A stretch of 64,000 nucleotides of DNA from Ornithinimicrobium pekingense DSM 21552. Its GTDB lineage: Bacteria; Actinomycetota; Actinomycetes; Actinomycetales; Dermatophilaceae. The stretch spans positions 374,868-438,867 of the forward strand of contig NZ_ATWJ01000009.1 of the NCBI RefSeq assembly GCF_000421185.1, written 5' to 3'. The translations under genes and the position numbers were made by a program. The stretch's first letter is position 1; the number at the start of each line of letters is the position of its first letter. A model generated the notes under the pieces. It was not told where the DNA came from, ran no database searches, and was given only the letters and a program-made list of their open reading frames with translations. Positions 1-8,806 of this stretch are shown here, piece after piece.

Positions 1-345
1 CGCCTCGTCCTCGACCAGATCACCGCGCTCAACAGCACCACCTCGGACATGATCCAGCGCACCTCCGAGATGCTGCGGGACAACTCCGTGGCGATCCAGG
101 AGCAGGCGGCCTCCTCCACGATCGGCCTGGAGCAGCTGCAGGCCGCCTTCGCCAACATCTACGAGACGATGGACGCGATCGACGCCTTCCGCTCCCAGGC
201 GCTGGACTCCATGTCCCAGACGATCGGCGTGCTCGAGGGCGAGGTGGAGAAGTCCCGCGGCTACCTCGACCGAGCCCAGCGCACCGACGCGCGCCTGGCC
301 GGCGGGGACCTCGACCTCGGGGACGTCCCCCCGACGCGCCGATGA
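1..345 (+). CDS. TelA-family toxic anion resistance protein, C-terminal fragment
   Basis: The gene enters from the left edge; 114 codons remain. The segments QAASSTIGLEQL and NIYETMDAIDAFRSQALDSM match the conserved C-terminal helical region of TelA/KlaA proteins. That family is cytoplasmic and all-alpha, and belongs to the Ter/Tel stress-response repertoire. The direct biochemical role of TelA is not settled; tellurite tolerance is the name-giving phenotype. The stop is 19 bases before the next start, which has its own ribosome site, so this is probably an early gene of the kinase operon downstream. Family assignment is firm from the signature; membership in the same transcript is inferred from spacing. 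Confidence 0.82.
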   Translation, partial: RLVLDQITALNSTTSDMIQRTSEMLRDNSVAIQEQAASSTIGLEQLQAAFANIYETMDAIDAFRSQALDSMSQTIGVLEGEVEKSRGYLDRAQRTDARLAGGDLDLGDVPPTRR

Positions 346-364
346 GCCGGAGGCGCTGAGGAGC

Positions 365-973
365 ATGGGGTTCTCCGACCTGCTGGACCGCATGCTCGGG
401 CGGGCACCGGCGCAGGAGCAGGAGCGTCTCGTCCTGCCGCCGCCGCCCACCGCCGACGACGTGTATGCGGCCCTGACCCAGACCGAGGAGCTGCTCGCCT
501 CCAGCGCGCTTCCCTCGGTCGTCACCGCGCGCGCCCAGCGCGTGGTCGACACGGTCCGAGACACCGTCCCGCGCCTGGGACGCGTCAGCGGCAGCGACCT
601 CGGCTACACGGTGGTGGCGACCGCCACCGACTACCTGCCCGAGGCGGTCGGCGCCTACCAGCGCCTCCCCCGCCGGTATGCCGACACCCGCCCCGTCGAC
701 GGCGCCAAGACCTCGCTGATGGTGCTGGTCGACCAGCTCGACCTGCTCGGCCTGACGATGGACCGGGTCTTCGACGCCGTCTACCGCGACGACGCCCGTG
801 AGCTGGTCGCGCAGGGCCGCTTCATCGCCGAGAAGTTCGGCAGCTCAGGCACCGGCGGCCGGCTGCGGATCACCGACGACGACGAGGCGCCCCTGCCGGA
901 GCAGCCCGACGACCCCACCGGACCGGTCAGCCCCGTCTCCCCGCTCGCCCCGCCCGAAGGAAGGGACCGATGA
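365..973 (+). CDS. Conserved helical protein of the PknG cluster (copy A)
   Basis: A 202-residue protein of no recognised family. It is predicted mostly alpha-helical (about residues 25-165) with a Pro/Asp-rich tail. The core has the run VGAYQRLPRRYAD and the segment VDQLDLLGLTMDRVFDAVYRDD. Both recur in the protein encoded at 15700 (VGAFQRLPHGFA; VDELDLLGLTLDHAYDATRRGD), so the two are paralogues. The ATG is preceded by GGAGGCGCTGAGGAGC, a good ribosome site. The stop overlaps the next start as ATGA, implying translational coupling to the AAA+ ATPase. No signal peptide or membrane helix is visible. Function unknown; retention beside TelA, AAA+ and kinase genes suggests a cytoplasmic part of that system. 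Confidence 0.8.
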   Translation: MGFSDLLDRMLGRAPAQEQERLVLPPPPTADDVYAALTQTEELLASSALPSVVTARAQRVVDTVRDTVPRLGRVSGSDLGYTVVATATDYLPEAVGAYQRLPRRYADTRPVDGAKTSLMVLVDQLDLLGLTMDRVFDAVYRDDARELVAQGRFIAEKFGSSGTGGRLRITDDDEAPLPEQPDDPTGPVSPVSPLAPPEGRDR

Positions 974-2637
974 CCACCCAGCCGCTGCGCGAGGCGGTCG
1001 ACGTGCTCGCCCGGGTCGGTCGCGAGGCCGGCCTCGACGAGGGTGCCGTGCGCGCCGAGGGCATGGCCCTGGCGGCAGCCGTCCTGGAGCGCGCGACCGA
1101 CGCCATGGCGATGGCCCAGGCCTGGGGGCAGACCTTCGGCCGGCCGGCGGTCGACTACTTCGAGATGGTGCCGCGCGGCCGCCGCTACGGCTCGATCCCC
1201 ACGACGCTGCTCGGCACGCTGCTCGCCGAGTCGAGCCCCAGGGCCCACGGGTATGCCGTCGCGCTCGCCGACGTCGCGACCGCCGCGTGCACCGTGCCCG
1301 GCGCGGATGCCGACTCCGTCGGCCGGGCCGCCGTCGCGGCCCGCACCCAGCTCGCCGCCGCCGGCGTCTCCGGCCACTCCACCGCCGACACCCCCGTCCA
1401 CCCGCCCCCCACCCCCGACCGGGGACACGGTGTGCACGCCCCCACCCCCGACCGAGGACGTGGCCTGCCCCAGGACCCCGGGGCGCTGAGCCAGTGGTCG
1501 CAGGAGCTGCTGCACCGCGCCCAGGAGCAGGGCGACCGCGTCCGCCAGATGCTCGGCGAGATGGGCCGGCTCGGTCAGGCCGGCGGTCCGGGCGGTCAGG
1601 TGCCGCCCTACCCGCCGGGCACCGCATACCCCGACCCCGCGGCGGGCGCGCCCGACCCCCCCGCCACCTCTCCCGACCAGGTCGTGACCCAGCCCCCGCC
1701 GGAGGGGACGCCCGAGCCCGAGCCGCAGGAGCCGCCCGAGCCCGAGCGCTCCGTGGAGGAGCTGCTCGCCGAGCTCGACGCCCTCATCGGCCTGACCCGC
1801 GTCAAGGCCGAGATCCACCGGCAGGTCGCGGTGCTGAAGATGGACGCGCGCCGTCAGGAGGCCGGCCTCAGGGTCGCGACGCTGACCCGGCACCTGGTCT
1901 TCGTCGGCAACCCCGGCACCGGCAAGACCACGGTGGCGCGGCTCGTCGGCGGCATCTACCGGGCCCTGGGGCTGCTGAGCAAGGGCCAGCTGGTCGAGGT
2001 CGACCGCTCCGAGCTGGTCGCCGGCTACCTGGGCCAGACCGCGGCCAAGACCGCCGAGGTCGTGAAGTCCGCGCTCGGCGGCGTGCTGTTCATCGACGAG
2101 GCCTACAGCCTCAACGGCGACCAGTACGGCAAGGAGGCCATCGACACCCTGGTCAAGGAGATGGAGGACCACCGCGACGACCTCGTCGTCATCGTGGCCG
2201 GCTACCCCGAGCCGATGGCGGAGTTCGTCTCGATGAACCCGGGCCTGGAGAGCCGCTTCCGCACGATCATCGAGTTCGACGACTACAGCGACGACGAGCT
2301 GGTCGCGATCCAGCGGGTGCTCGCCGAGCGGATGGACTACGACGTCGCCGAGGAGGCCACCGAGCGGTTCCGGGAGATCCTGGCCGCCACCCCGCGCGGC
2401 CCGTCGTTCGGCAACGGCCGGTTCTCGCGCAACCTGCTCGAGGCGGCGATCGGCCGGCACGCCTGGCGCCTGCGCGACGTCGACGAGCCGACGGTCGAGG
2501 ACCTGCGCACGCTGCGGCGCGAGGACTTCGAGGACCGTGACCTGGTCGACACGACCGTCGCGCCGGTCGCGCACGCCGACCCGGCGCAGGACGACGTGGC
2601 CACCCAGGACGACCAGCCCGCGGAGGACGACCGATGA
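970..2637 (+). CDS. CbxX/CfxQ-like AAA+ ATPase
   Basis: A 555-residue protein with an N-terminal helical region (1-140), a Pro-rich linker (about 140-260) and a C-terminal AAA+ module. Walker A is GNPGTGKTT (313-321) and Walker B is VLFIDEAY (372-379). The set resembles CbxX/CfxQ and EccA-type ATPases, which remodel protein assemblies. Known relatives act on Rubisco or in type VII secretion; neither partner is encoded here, so the substrate is unknown and may be a cluster protein. The linker contains two 33-base repeats encoding TPDRGHGVHAP and TPDRGRGLPQD, related to the intergenic repeats near 29.1-29.5 kb. Start and stop both overlap neighbours by 4 bases. ATPase class is secure; role is inferred. 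Confidence 0.9.
   Translation: MTTQPLREAVDVLARVGREAGLDEGAVRAEGMALAAAVLERATDAMAMAQAWGQTFGRPAVDYFEMVPRGRRYGSIPTTLLGTLLAESSPRAHGYAVALADVATAACTVPGADADSVGRAAVAARTQLAAAGVSGHSTADTPVHPPPTPDRGHGVHAPTPDRGRGLPQDPGALSQWSQELLHRAQEQGDRVRQMLGEMGRLGQAGGPGGQVPPYPPGTAYPDPAAGAPDPPATSPDQVVTQPPPEGTPEPEPQEPPEPERSVEELLAELDALIGLTRVKAEIHRQVAVLKMDARRQEAGLRVATLTRHLVFVGNPGTGKTTVARLVGGIYRALGLLSKGQLVEVDRSELVAGYLGQTAAKTAEVVKSALGGVLFIDEAYSLNGDQYGKEAIDTLVKEMEDHRDDLVVIVAGYPEPMAEFVSMNPGLESRFRTIIEFDDYSDDELVAIQRVLAERMDYDVAEEATERFREILAATPRGPSFGNGRFSRNLLEAAIGRHAWRLRDVDEPTVEDLRTLRREDFEDRDLVDTTVAPVAHADPAQDDVATQDDQPAEDDR
1411..1470 (+). repeat. Two in-frame 33-base repeats in the AAA+ linker
   Basis: Two units begin with ACCCCCGACCG at 1411 and 1444, a 33-base step that keeps the reading frame. 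On this strand they resemble the reverse complement of the right-hand 32-base array at 29366-29538 (shared cores CGACCGGGGAC and GGTGTG). They fall in a Pro-rich, probably disordered linker, so expansion costs the protein little. Confidence 0.7.
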
Positions 2638-3923
2638 GCTCGCCGGCGGGCCGCCCCGCAGCGGCCGCGCAGGGGCAGGGGGCCCAGGCGTCGGCCCCGG
2701 CACCCGGCGGGGCCACCTCCCAGGGCGCCGCGACCCAGTCGACCCAGAACGCTCCGGCGCAGGCCGGCGGCGGGCAGACGCAGCCGGCCCAGCAGGCCAC
2801 GCCCGCGACCCCCGACACGCAGCGGTCCAGCACTCCCCGGCTGCTGCGGGTCGCCCGCGGGCTGGCGACCGCCGCCGCCCTGCTCACCGGCGTCGTCGCG
2901 ACCGGCACCTTCGACACCGGCGGGGTCAACAGCACACCCAACGTCATCGCCGAGCAGTGGGTCGCCGCGGAGGAGGCCCGTGTGGAGATCGCGCAGGCCG
3001 ACCTCGTCGCGGCCCGAGGCGTGGCCGAGGCGGTCGCCGGGCAGGACCCGGCCGTGGACCTCGAGCCGGCCCTGACCGCCGCCGCGGACGCCCACACCCG
3101 TTCCGGCGCCACGGGCGCACGGGCCGGCACCACCGCCGCCGACCTCGTGCGCACCGGCCTGCTGACCCGTGACGCGCTCGACGTCGCCGCCACCGACCCG
3201 GCCGCCGCGGCCGAGCTCTACGGCGCAGCCAGCGCCCTGGCGCAGGACGCCGGCGCCACCGCCGAGGACGTCGCCGGTCTGCACGCGACGGACCTGCAGA
3301 CCGGCTCGCGCTCGCTGCTGACCGCCGTCGTCGGGATGGTCTCCACCGCGCTGCTGGGCGCGGTCCTGGTCTGGCTGGCGCTGCGCACGCGCCGCATCGT
3401 CAACGTGCCGCTGCTGCTGGCCACGGCGATCACGGGCTGGCTCACCTACGTCTCGCTCAACCCCGGCGCGCTGCCCCTCAACATCGACCAGCGGGTCGAC
3501 GAGGCGACGACCGTCGCGACCGCGCTGCAGGAGGTGCGGCAGGCCCGCCAGGCGGAGTACGCCACGGTCCTGGGGCTGGAGGGCGCGGCCCTCGAGGACA
3601 CCGCCGGCTCCGCGACCGAGGCGGTGGGCGCGGTCGGTGAGGACGGCCCGTCGGCCGCCTGGGAGGCCGTGGTGGCCGGCCACGACGCGGTCACCTCCGC
3701 CGAGGGGCCCGAGGCACGGCTGGAGGCGGTGCGCGCGACCGAGGACGCCTGGGCCCAGGTCGACCTGCAGCTGCAGCAGCGCCTCGACCAGCGCCTGGAG
3801 CCGGCGACCGCCTCGATCGGGACCCCGGCGGCCGTCACCTCCGGGGTGGCCCTGCTCCTGGGCCTGGTCGCCGCGGCGGCCGCGTGGAGCGGACTGACCC
3901 GACGGCTGCGGGACTACAGGTGA
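2634..3923 (+). CDS. Four-helix membrane protein, GlnX-like topology (copy 1)
   Basis: 429 residues: a Gln/Ala/Pro-rich cytoplasmic N-terminus (1-80), membrane helix about 82-102, an extracytoplasmic helical domain (about 103-225), two adjacent membrane helices (about 226-247 and 252-271), a second extracytoplasmic helical domain (272-395), then a last helix (about 398-418) and a basic tail. This layout and length match GlnX (Rv0412c, about 440 residues), the membrane sensor of the mycobacterial GlnH-GlnX-PknG amino-acid sensing pathway. A PknG-like kinase is encoded four genes downstream. The GlnX link rests on topology and neighbourhood only; I cannot show sequence homology. No GlnH-type binding protein is visible. 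The start overlaps the AAA+ stop (ATGA). Confidence 0.72.
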   Translation: MSSPAGRPAAAAQGQGAQASAPAPGGATSQGAATQSTQNAPAQAGGGQTQPAQQATPATPDTQRSSTPRLLRVARGLATAAALLTGVVATGTFDTGGVNSTPNVIAEQWVAAEEARVEIAQADLVAARGVAEAVAGQDPAVDLEPALTAAADAHTRSGATGARAGTTAADLVRTGLLTRDALDVAATDPAAAAELYGAASALAQDAGATAEDVAGLHATDLQTGSRSLLTAVVGMVSTALLGAVLVWLALRTRRIVNVPLLLATAITGWLTYVSLNPGALPLNIDQRVDEATTVATALQEVRQARQAEYATVLGLEGAALEDTAGSATEAVGAVGEDGPSAAWEAVVAGHDAVTSAEGPEARLEAVRATEDAWAQVDLQLQQRLDQRLEPATASIGTPAAVTSGVALLLGLVAAAAAWSGLTRRLRDYR

Positions 3924-4002
3924 GCCAGGCCGCCGGCGGGGCGGACGACCACAGACCGGCACCCGTGCCGGGCGAGGAGGGACCAGTGACGAGGACGTGC
4001 CG

Positions 4003-5412
4003 GTGAGCGAGGACGACACGCAGCGGGGGCCCGAGCGCCCGATGCTCATCCTGGGTGACGACCTCCCGGACGTGGAGGACACCACCCCCGAGGAGCTGCG
4101 CCGCCAGCAGGAGGAGGCGCGCCGCGAGATCGAGCGGCAGCGGCGCGAGCTGCAGGAGGAGATCGAGCGCAGGCGGCGCGAGGCCGAGCGCGAGATCGCC
4201 GAGATGGAGGCTCAGAAGGAGCGCGAGCTGCGCGAGCGCGAGCGTGACCTCGAGCGCACCCAGAAGAAGCTCTACCGGCGCGAGTCCCGGCTGCTCAGCA
4301 CGGTGCGGCGCAAGGGCAGGCCGGTGCCGGAGCGGCTCGTCCAGCGTCCTGCACGGCCGCCGCTGCGCGAGCGGGGGCTGCGTCGCTCCGGGCTGGGCGT
4401 CTGCCTCGGCCTGGTCGCGGCCCTGGGGATCGGCGTCGCCGGGACCGCGGCCGGCACCGGTTCCGACCCCGAGACGGCCGCCGAGCTGGAGGCGATGGAC
4501 CGGGCCATGGTGCTGCACATGCGGTCCGGGCTCACCGCGGACGAGGTCGTCGCGGCCCGCATGGCAGGCCAGCCCCTCCCCTCCGCGGAAGACGGCTCGG
4601 TCCCCGGCGAGGCGTTCGTCGACGAGGCGGTGGCGCTGGCCCCGGACTCCCGGCGCTACGGCGAGCGGACCCTCGAGCGCATCGAGCAGGTGGCCGACGA
4701 GCAGACCGGGACCGTGCGGGCCTTGACCCTGTGGTCCCAGGCCCGCGACGAGGCCGGCTACGCGGTCGGCAGCTGGGACGTGGCCGACCTGCGCGAGGAG
4801 GCCGCCGACGAGGGCGCGGGTCCCCTGGTCCTGGGCATCGTCGGGCTCGTCGCGCTGCTCGTGCTGCTGGCGATGGCGGTCGCGGTCAAGGCGTGGGTGG
4901 CGGTGCCGGTGCTGCTCGTGGCGACCGTGCTGGGGGTCGGTGTGCTCCCCGCCGCGGCGACCGGTGTCACCAACGGCGTCGGGCAGGCCGCCGAGGACCA
5001 CGACGTCGCGTCGGAGGCGCTGGAGGACGTCTACGAGCAGGTCGGCCGGGACCTGGAGGCGGCCTACGGCGTGAGCACCTCCTCCTACGCGGGCCTCCCG
5101 GAGTACTGGGTCGAGGACCCCTTCTACGACATCCCGGAGCCGGGCACGCTGCAGGACTACCTGCGGGCCCGCGAGGCGGTCGGCGAGGCCGACGGTGACG
5201 AGGCCACCTATGCCGCGGCGGCCGACCTGGCCGCGACGGGCCGCACCGCCTTCGAGGCGCGCGTGCCGGCGGTCGAGGAGACGCGGGCACGGATCCTCGA
5301 CGGCCTGGCGGGCTCGGGCGACCGCGCCTGGCCGGTCCTGCTGGGCCTGGGCGCCGCCGCCCTGGTGGTCGCCGGGGTGGCGGTGTCCGGCGGGCGCAGG
5401 GAGGGCCGATGA
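4003..5412 (+). CDS. Four-helix membrane protein with N-terminal coiled coil (GlnX-like copy 2)
   Basis: 469 residues from a GTG chosen because GAGG lies 8 bases upstream; a GTG two codons earlier (3997) is an alternative. Residues about 28-100 are a highly charged coiled coil rich in RREIERQRR-like heptads. Membrane helices lie at about 130-150, 273-293, 297-316 and 443-462, with two extracytoplasmic helical domains between, the same plan as the preceding gene. The second outer domain has an aromatic patch (GLPEYWVEDPFYDIPEPG). The coiled coil could couple the membrane sensor to cytoplasmic partners such as the kinase or AAA+ protein. Function inferred from layout and operon position. The stop overlaps the next start (ATGA). 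Confidence 0.75.
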   Translation: MSEDDTQRGPERPMLILGDDLPDVEDTTPEELRRQQEEARREIERQRRELQEEIERRRREAEREIAEMEAQKERELRERERDLERTQKKLYRRESRLLSTVRRKGRPVPERLVQRPARPPLRERGLRRSGLGVCLGLVAALGIGVAGTAAGTGSDPETAAELEAMDRAMVLHMRSGLTADEVVAARMAGQPLPSAEDGSVPGEAFVDEAVALAPDSRRYGERTLERIEQVADEQTGTVRALTLWSQARDEAGYAVGSWDVADLREEAADEGAGPLVLGIVGLVALLVLLAMAVAVKAWVAVPVLLVATVLGVGVLPAAATGVTNGVGQAAEDHDVASEALEDVYEQVGRDLEAAYGVSTSSYAGLPEYWVEDPFYDIPEPGTLQDYLRAREAVGEADGDEATYAAAADLAATGRTAFEARVPAVEETRARILDGLAGSGDRAWPVLLGLGAAALVVAGVAVSGGRREGR

Positions 5413-6545
5413 GCACGCGGTATGCCGTCGCGCCGGCCGCGCCGGGGGCGCTCGGGGCCGACGTCCCCGCCCCCGAGCTGCTCGCCTACCTCGACGCGAT
5501 GCTGCGCTGGCGCGACCAGCGCCGCACCGAGCTCGAGGCGCTGGACCGCGCGGCGATGGAGCTGGCCGAGCCGCAGGAGCGCGCCGCCGTCACCCCGGAC
5601 GTGACGCTGTCGATGACGCTGTGGCAGGCCGTCGCCGACCGCCTCGAGCTGCTCCTCGCCACCTGGGACAGCGGCCGGGTCGGGGAGAACGAGCGCCGCC
5701 GCATCACCACGCTGGTCTGGGGCACGCTCGAGCAGCCCGGGTCACGCGCCGGCGCGCAGGCGCTGGCCGTCTCCCTGCCGGAGGCGTGCCGGCTCTCGGA
5801 CTCCCTGGCCACCTCGCTGCGCTCCCGGCTGCGCCTCGACGGGTCCGACCCCCGCACGACCGAGCGGCTCACCGCCCTGCGTGCGCAGGTCGCGCGCATC
5901 GCCGACCAGGTCGCGCTCGTCCCCGAGAGCCGGCGCAGCTCGGCCGCGCAGGCGCACGCCCTGCTGGAGCGCCGCGTCGAGGACGTCACCGAGCGGCTCC
6001 GCCGTGGCGCCGACGTCGGCGGCTTCCTGGGGCCGCTGGAGGCCGAGGCCGCCACCGTCGAGCGCGACCTCATCGTCGCCGCGTCGGCCCGCGCGCACGC
6101 CAAGGCCGACCACGCCCAGGCCACCCGCGAGGTCGCCGAGCTGTCCGCCCGTGGCGAGGCCGTCCTCGCCCTGGCCAGGCGCGCCCGCGAGCTGGTCACC
6201 CCCGCGCCCACGCTGGGCGTGCCCGACGTGACCCAGCTCGGAGCGGTGCCGAGCGAGCCCGAGGAGCTCACCGCATACCTGTCCCGCCTGGAGCGCGTGG
6301 ACCGTGCCCTCGGTGTGGCCCAGACCAGCTACGCCCAGGCGCTGGCGCGGCGCGAGGAGCTGGCCCTGCGCGCCAGGACGGTGCGCGAGGCGCTGCAGGG
6401 CGACGCCGACGCCACCGCCGCGATGGCCTCCCTCGCCCAGCAGGCGCAGGCCCTCCTCGAGGCCCGCCCGACCGACCTGACCAGGCTCGAGGCGCTGGTC
6501 CAGGCCCAGGAGACCTTCGCCCGGACGATGGGGGTGCGACTGTGA
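5409..6545 (+). CDS. Conserved coiled-coil protein upstream of pknG (copy A)
   Basis: A 378-residue, almost entirely alpha-helical, charged protein with no recognised domain. It is paralogous over its full length to the protein at 16272. Both begin with a (T)RYAVAP motif and share a WRxxRRxELxALD-like helix, VTxSMTLxxAxAxRxxLLLATW, LPEACRLSDSLA/LPDALRLSDALA and PxLGxPDVTxLGxVP. There is no signal peptide or membrane helix. It overlaps the membrane protein upstream (ATGA) and the kinase downstream (GTGA), so it is probably co-translated with PknG. A scaffold or adaptor between sensor and kinase is a reasonable guess, but nothing in the sequence proves it. Confidence 0.82.
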   Translation: MSTRYAVAPAAPGALGADVPAPELLAYLDAMLRWRDQRRTELEALDRAAMELAEPQERAAVTPDVTLSMTLWQAVADRLELLLATWDSGRVGENERRRITTLVWGTLEQPGSRAGAQALAVSLPEACRLSDSLATSLRSRLRLDGSDPRTTERLTALRAQVARIADQVALVPESRRSSAAQAHALLERRVEDVTERLRRGADVGGFLGPLEAEAATVERDLIVAASARAHAKADHAQATREVAELSARGEAVLALARRARELVTPAPTLGVPDVTQLGAVPSEPEELTAYLSRLERVDRALGVAQTSYAQALARREELALRARTVREALQGDADATAAMASLAQQAQALLEARPTDLTRLEALVQAQETFARTMGVRL

Positions 6546-8806
6546 ACCACTGCGTGCAGCCGGGGTGCACCGGCGTCTACGAGGACGGCTGGTGCAACGT
6601 CTGCGGCTCCCCCGAGCCGACTGCCGCGCCCGTCGCGGCGACACCCGTGGCGACCCCGTCGGAGCCGGCAGCGGCCCCGGCCCCCACCGGGGAGGAGGTC
6701 CCCTCGGGCATCTCCGGGCAGGTCGACTCCCAGGTGGCGACCCCCGGCCCCGGCCGCTCGCGCGAGGCGCTGCGGGCCGCCGTGGTGCGCCGGCAGCGGG
6801 CCCACGCCGCCCTGCGCCGCTCGACGCTGGGGATGGGCCTGACGCAGGTGCCCCCCGTCCCGGTGGGCGACCCGATGCAGGCGCTGATGGTCGACCCCGA
6901 GGTGCCCGAGGAGCGGCGGGTGTGCCCCAGCTGCGGGGCCAAGGTGGGGCAGGCGGCCGGCGAGGCGGGCGGGCGCCAGCAGGGGTTCTGCCCGCAGTGC
7001 CGCGCGCCCTACTCCTTCACCCCCAAGCTGGCGCCGGGCGAGCTGGTGGCGGGCCAGTACGAGGTGGCGGGGGCCCTCGCCCACGGCGGCATGGGCTGGA
7101 TCTACCTGGCCCGCGACAAGAACGTCTCCGACCGCTGGGTCGTGCTCAAGGGCCTGCTCAACACCGGTGACTCCGACGCGCTCGACGCGGCCGTGGCCGA
7201 GCAGCAGTTCCTGGCGCAGGTCAAGCACCCGCTCATCGTGGAGATCTACAACGTCGTCACGCACGAGGGCGACGCCTACACGGTGATGGAGTACGTCGGC
7301 GGCACCAGCCTCAAGCAGATGCTCAAGCAGCGGATGACCACCGCCGGGCGCTACGACGCCTTCCCCGTCGATCAGGCGCTGGCGTTCGTCCTGGAGGCGC
7401 TGCCGGCGTTCAGCCACCTGCACGACCTGGGCCTGCTCTACTGCGACTTCAAGCCCGACAACCTCATCCAGGAGGGTGACGGGGTCAAGCTGATCGACCT
7501 GGGCGGCGTGCGGCGCCAGGACGACCTGGAGTCGCCGATCTACGGCACGGTCGGCTACCAGGCGCCGGAGGTCGCGGAGGTGGGGCCCTCGGTCGCCTCC
7601 GACATCTGGACGGTCGGGCGGACGCTGTGCGTGCTGACCTTCGAGTTCCGCGGCTACCAGACGGAGTACGTCGACGGCCTGCCGCCGATGTCGCAGGTGC
7701 CGCCGTTCGTCGAGCACGACGCGTTCTACCGGCTGGTCGCCCGGTGCTGCGCCCCCGACCCCAACGACCGCTTCCTGACCACCGACGAGCTGCGCACCCA
7801 GACGGTCGGCGTGCTGCGGCAGGTCGTGGCCTCCCGCTCCGACCACGCGGCGACGCTGTCGGCGCACTCGGTGGCCTTCGACCCGCCCGTCTCGACCGGC
7901 GAGACGCTCGCCTGGTGGGAGCTGCCCGAGCTCAAGCGCGACGAGTCCGACCCGATGCTCGACTGGCTGTCCTCGCTGCAGGTCAGCGACCCGGTGGCGC
8001 TGCACCAGACCCTGGCCGGGCACTCCGAGCAGACTCCGGAGGTGCTTCTCGCCCGGGCCCGCGCCGGCGTCCGGGTCGGCCAGCGGGCCTGGGTCGACGA
8101 CGCGGTCCGCGAGCTGCTGCGCGAGAACCCGTGGGACTGGCGGGCGTCGTGGGTCCGCGGGCTGTGGGAGCTGTCGCAGGCGGGCACCGACGAGGAGCGC
8201 AGCCGCCGCGCGGGGCACACCGCCGCGGGGCACTTCGCCGCCGTCCGCGACGCGCTGCCCGGGGAGATCGCGCCCCGCCTGGCGCTGGCGCTGGCCAGCG
8301 AGCTGGGCGGCTACGCCAAGGCGGCCGAGCTGGACTACGAGCGGGCCTGGCGCACGGACGCCGCGTATGTCGCGCCCGCCGCCTTCGGGCTGCACCGGGT
8401 GCGGCTGGGCCGCGGTGACGTCGACGGCGCGATCCGGGCCCTGGACTCGGTGCCGGCCGGCTCCCGGGCGCACCCGCGCGCCCGGTGGCTGCGGGCCGAG
8501 CTGCTGCGGCGCCGCGGCAGCCTGGCCGACCTGCGCGAGTCGGTGCACGCCGTGTCGCGGCTGACGCTCGACCCCAAGCAGCGCGCCCTGTTCAACGCGA
8601 CGATCTACGAGCAGGCGCTCGCCCAGGTGGCCAAGGACGGCGAGCGCGCCGACTGGCGCCTCGGCGAGGTCCCGGTCACCCGGGACGCGCTGCGCCGGGC
8701 CCTGGAGCAGGAGTACCGGGTCCTCGCCGACTACACCCCCGACCCCGTCGAGCGGGCCACGCTCGTCGACCGTGCCAACGCCGTACGCCCCTGGAGCTGG
8801 ACATGA
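6542..8806 (+). CDS. pknG: PknG-like serine/threonine protein kinase
   Basis: 754 residues from GTG 6542, matching mycobacterial PknG in length (750). Order: a short zinc knuckle (C4, C9, C18, C21), a linker, a rubredoxin-like pair (C128/C131 and C150/C153), the kinase domain (about 170-430), then a helical TPR region. Kinase features are the Gly loop ALAHGGMGW, Lys203 in VVLKGL, catalytic YCDFKPDN (Asp302) and IDLGG (Asp319 in the DFG position). DFKPDN and DLG replacements are typical of PknG. PknG is soluble and controls 2-oxoglutarate/glutamate metabolism by phosphorylating the FHA protein GarA; here FHA proteins are encoded in the same operon. The extra N-terminal knuckle resembles that of the PP2C downstream. 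The start overlaps the upstream stop (GTGA). Confidence 0.95.
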   Translation: MNHCVQPGCTGVYEDGWCNVCGSPEPTAAPVAATPVATPSEPAAAPAPTGEEVPSGISGQVDSQVATPGPGRSREALRAAVVRRQRAHAALRRSTLGMGLTQVPPVPVGDPMQALMVDPEVPEERRVCPSCGAKVGQAAGEAGGRQQGFCPQCRAPYSFTPKLAPGELVAGQYEVAGALAHGGMGWIYLARDKNVSDRWVVLKGLLNTGDSDALDAAVAEQQFLAQVKHPLIVEIYNVVTHEGDAYTVMEYVGGTSLKQMLKQRMTTAGRYDAFPVDQALAFVLEALPAFSHLHDLGLLYCDFKPDNLIQEGDGVKLIDLGGVRRQDDLESPIYGTVGYQAPEVAEVGPSVASDIWTVGRTLCVLTFEFRGYQTEYVDGLPPMSQVPPFVEHDAFYRLVARCCAPDPNDRFLTTDELRTQTVGVLRQVVASRSDHAATLSAHSVAFDPPVSTGETLAWWELPELKRDESDPMLDWLSSLQVSDPVALHQTLAGHSEQTPEVLLARARAGVRVGQRAWVDDAVRELLRENPWDWRASWVRGLWELSQAGTDEERSRRAGHTAAGHFAAVRDALPGEIAPRLALALASELGGYAKAAELDYERAWRTDAAYVAPAAFGLHRVRLGRGDVDGAIRALDSVPAGSRAHPRARWLRAELLRRRGSLADLRESVHAVSRLTLDPKQRALFNATIYEQALAQVAKDGERADWRLGEVPVTRDALRRALEQEYRVLADYTPDPVERATLVDRANAVRPWSWT

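Noticed and set aside
781-2703. 640-codon minus-strand frame opposite the AAA+ gene
   Set aside because: The sequence is low-complexity and the AAA+ motifs on the other strand are clear.
5195-6541. Upstream extension of the PknG reading frame
   Set aside because: It would overlap the coiled-coil gene completely; GTG 6542 gives the zinc-knuckle N-terminus and a standard GTGA overlap.
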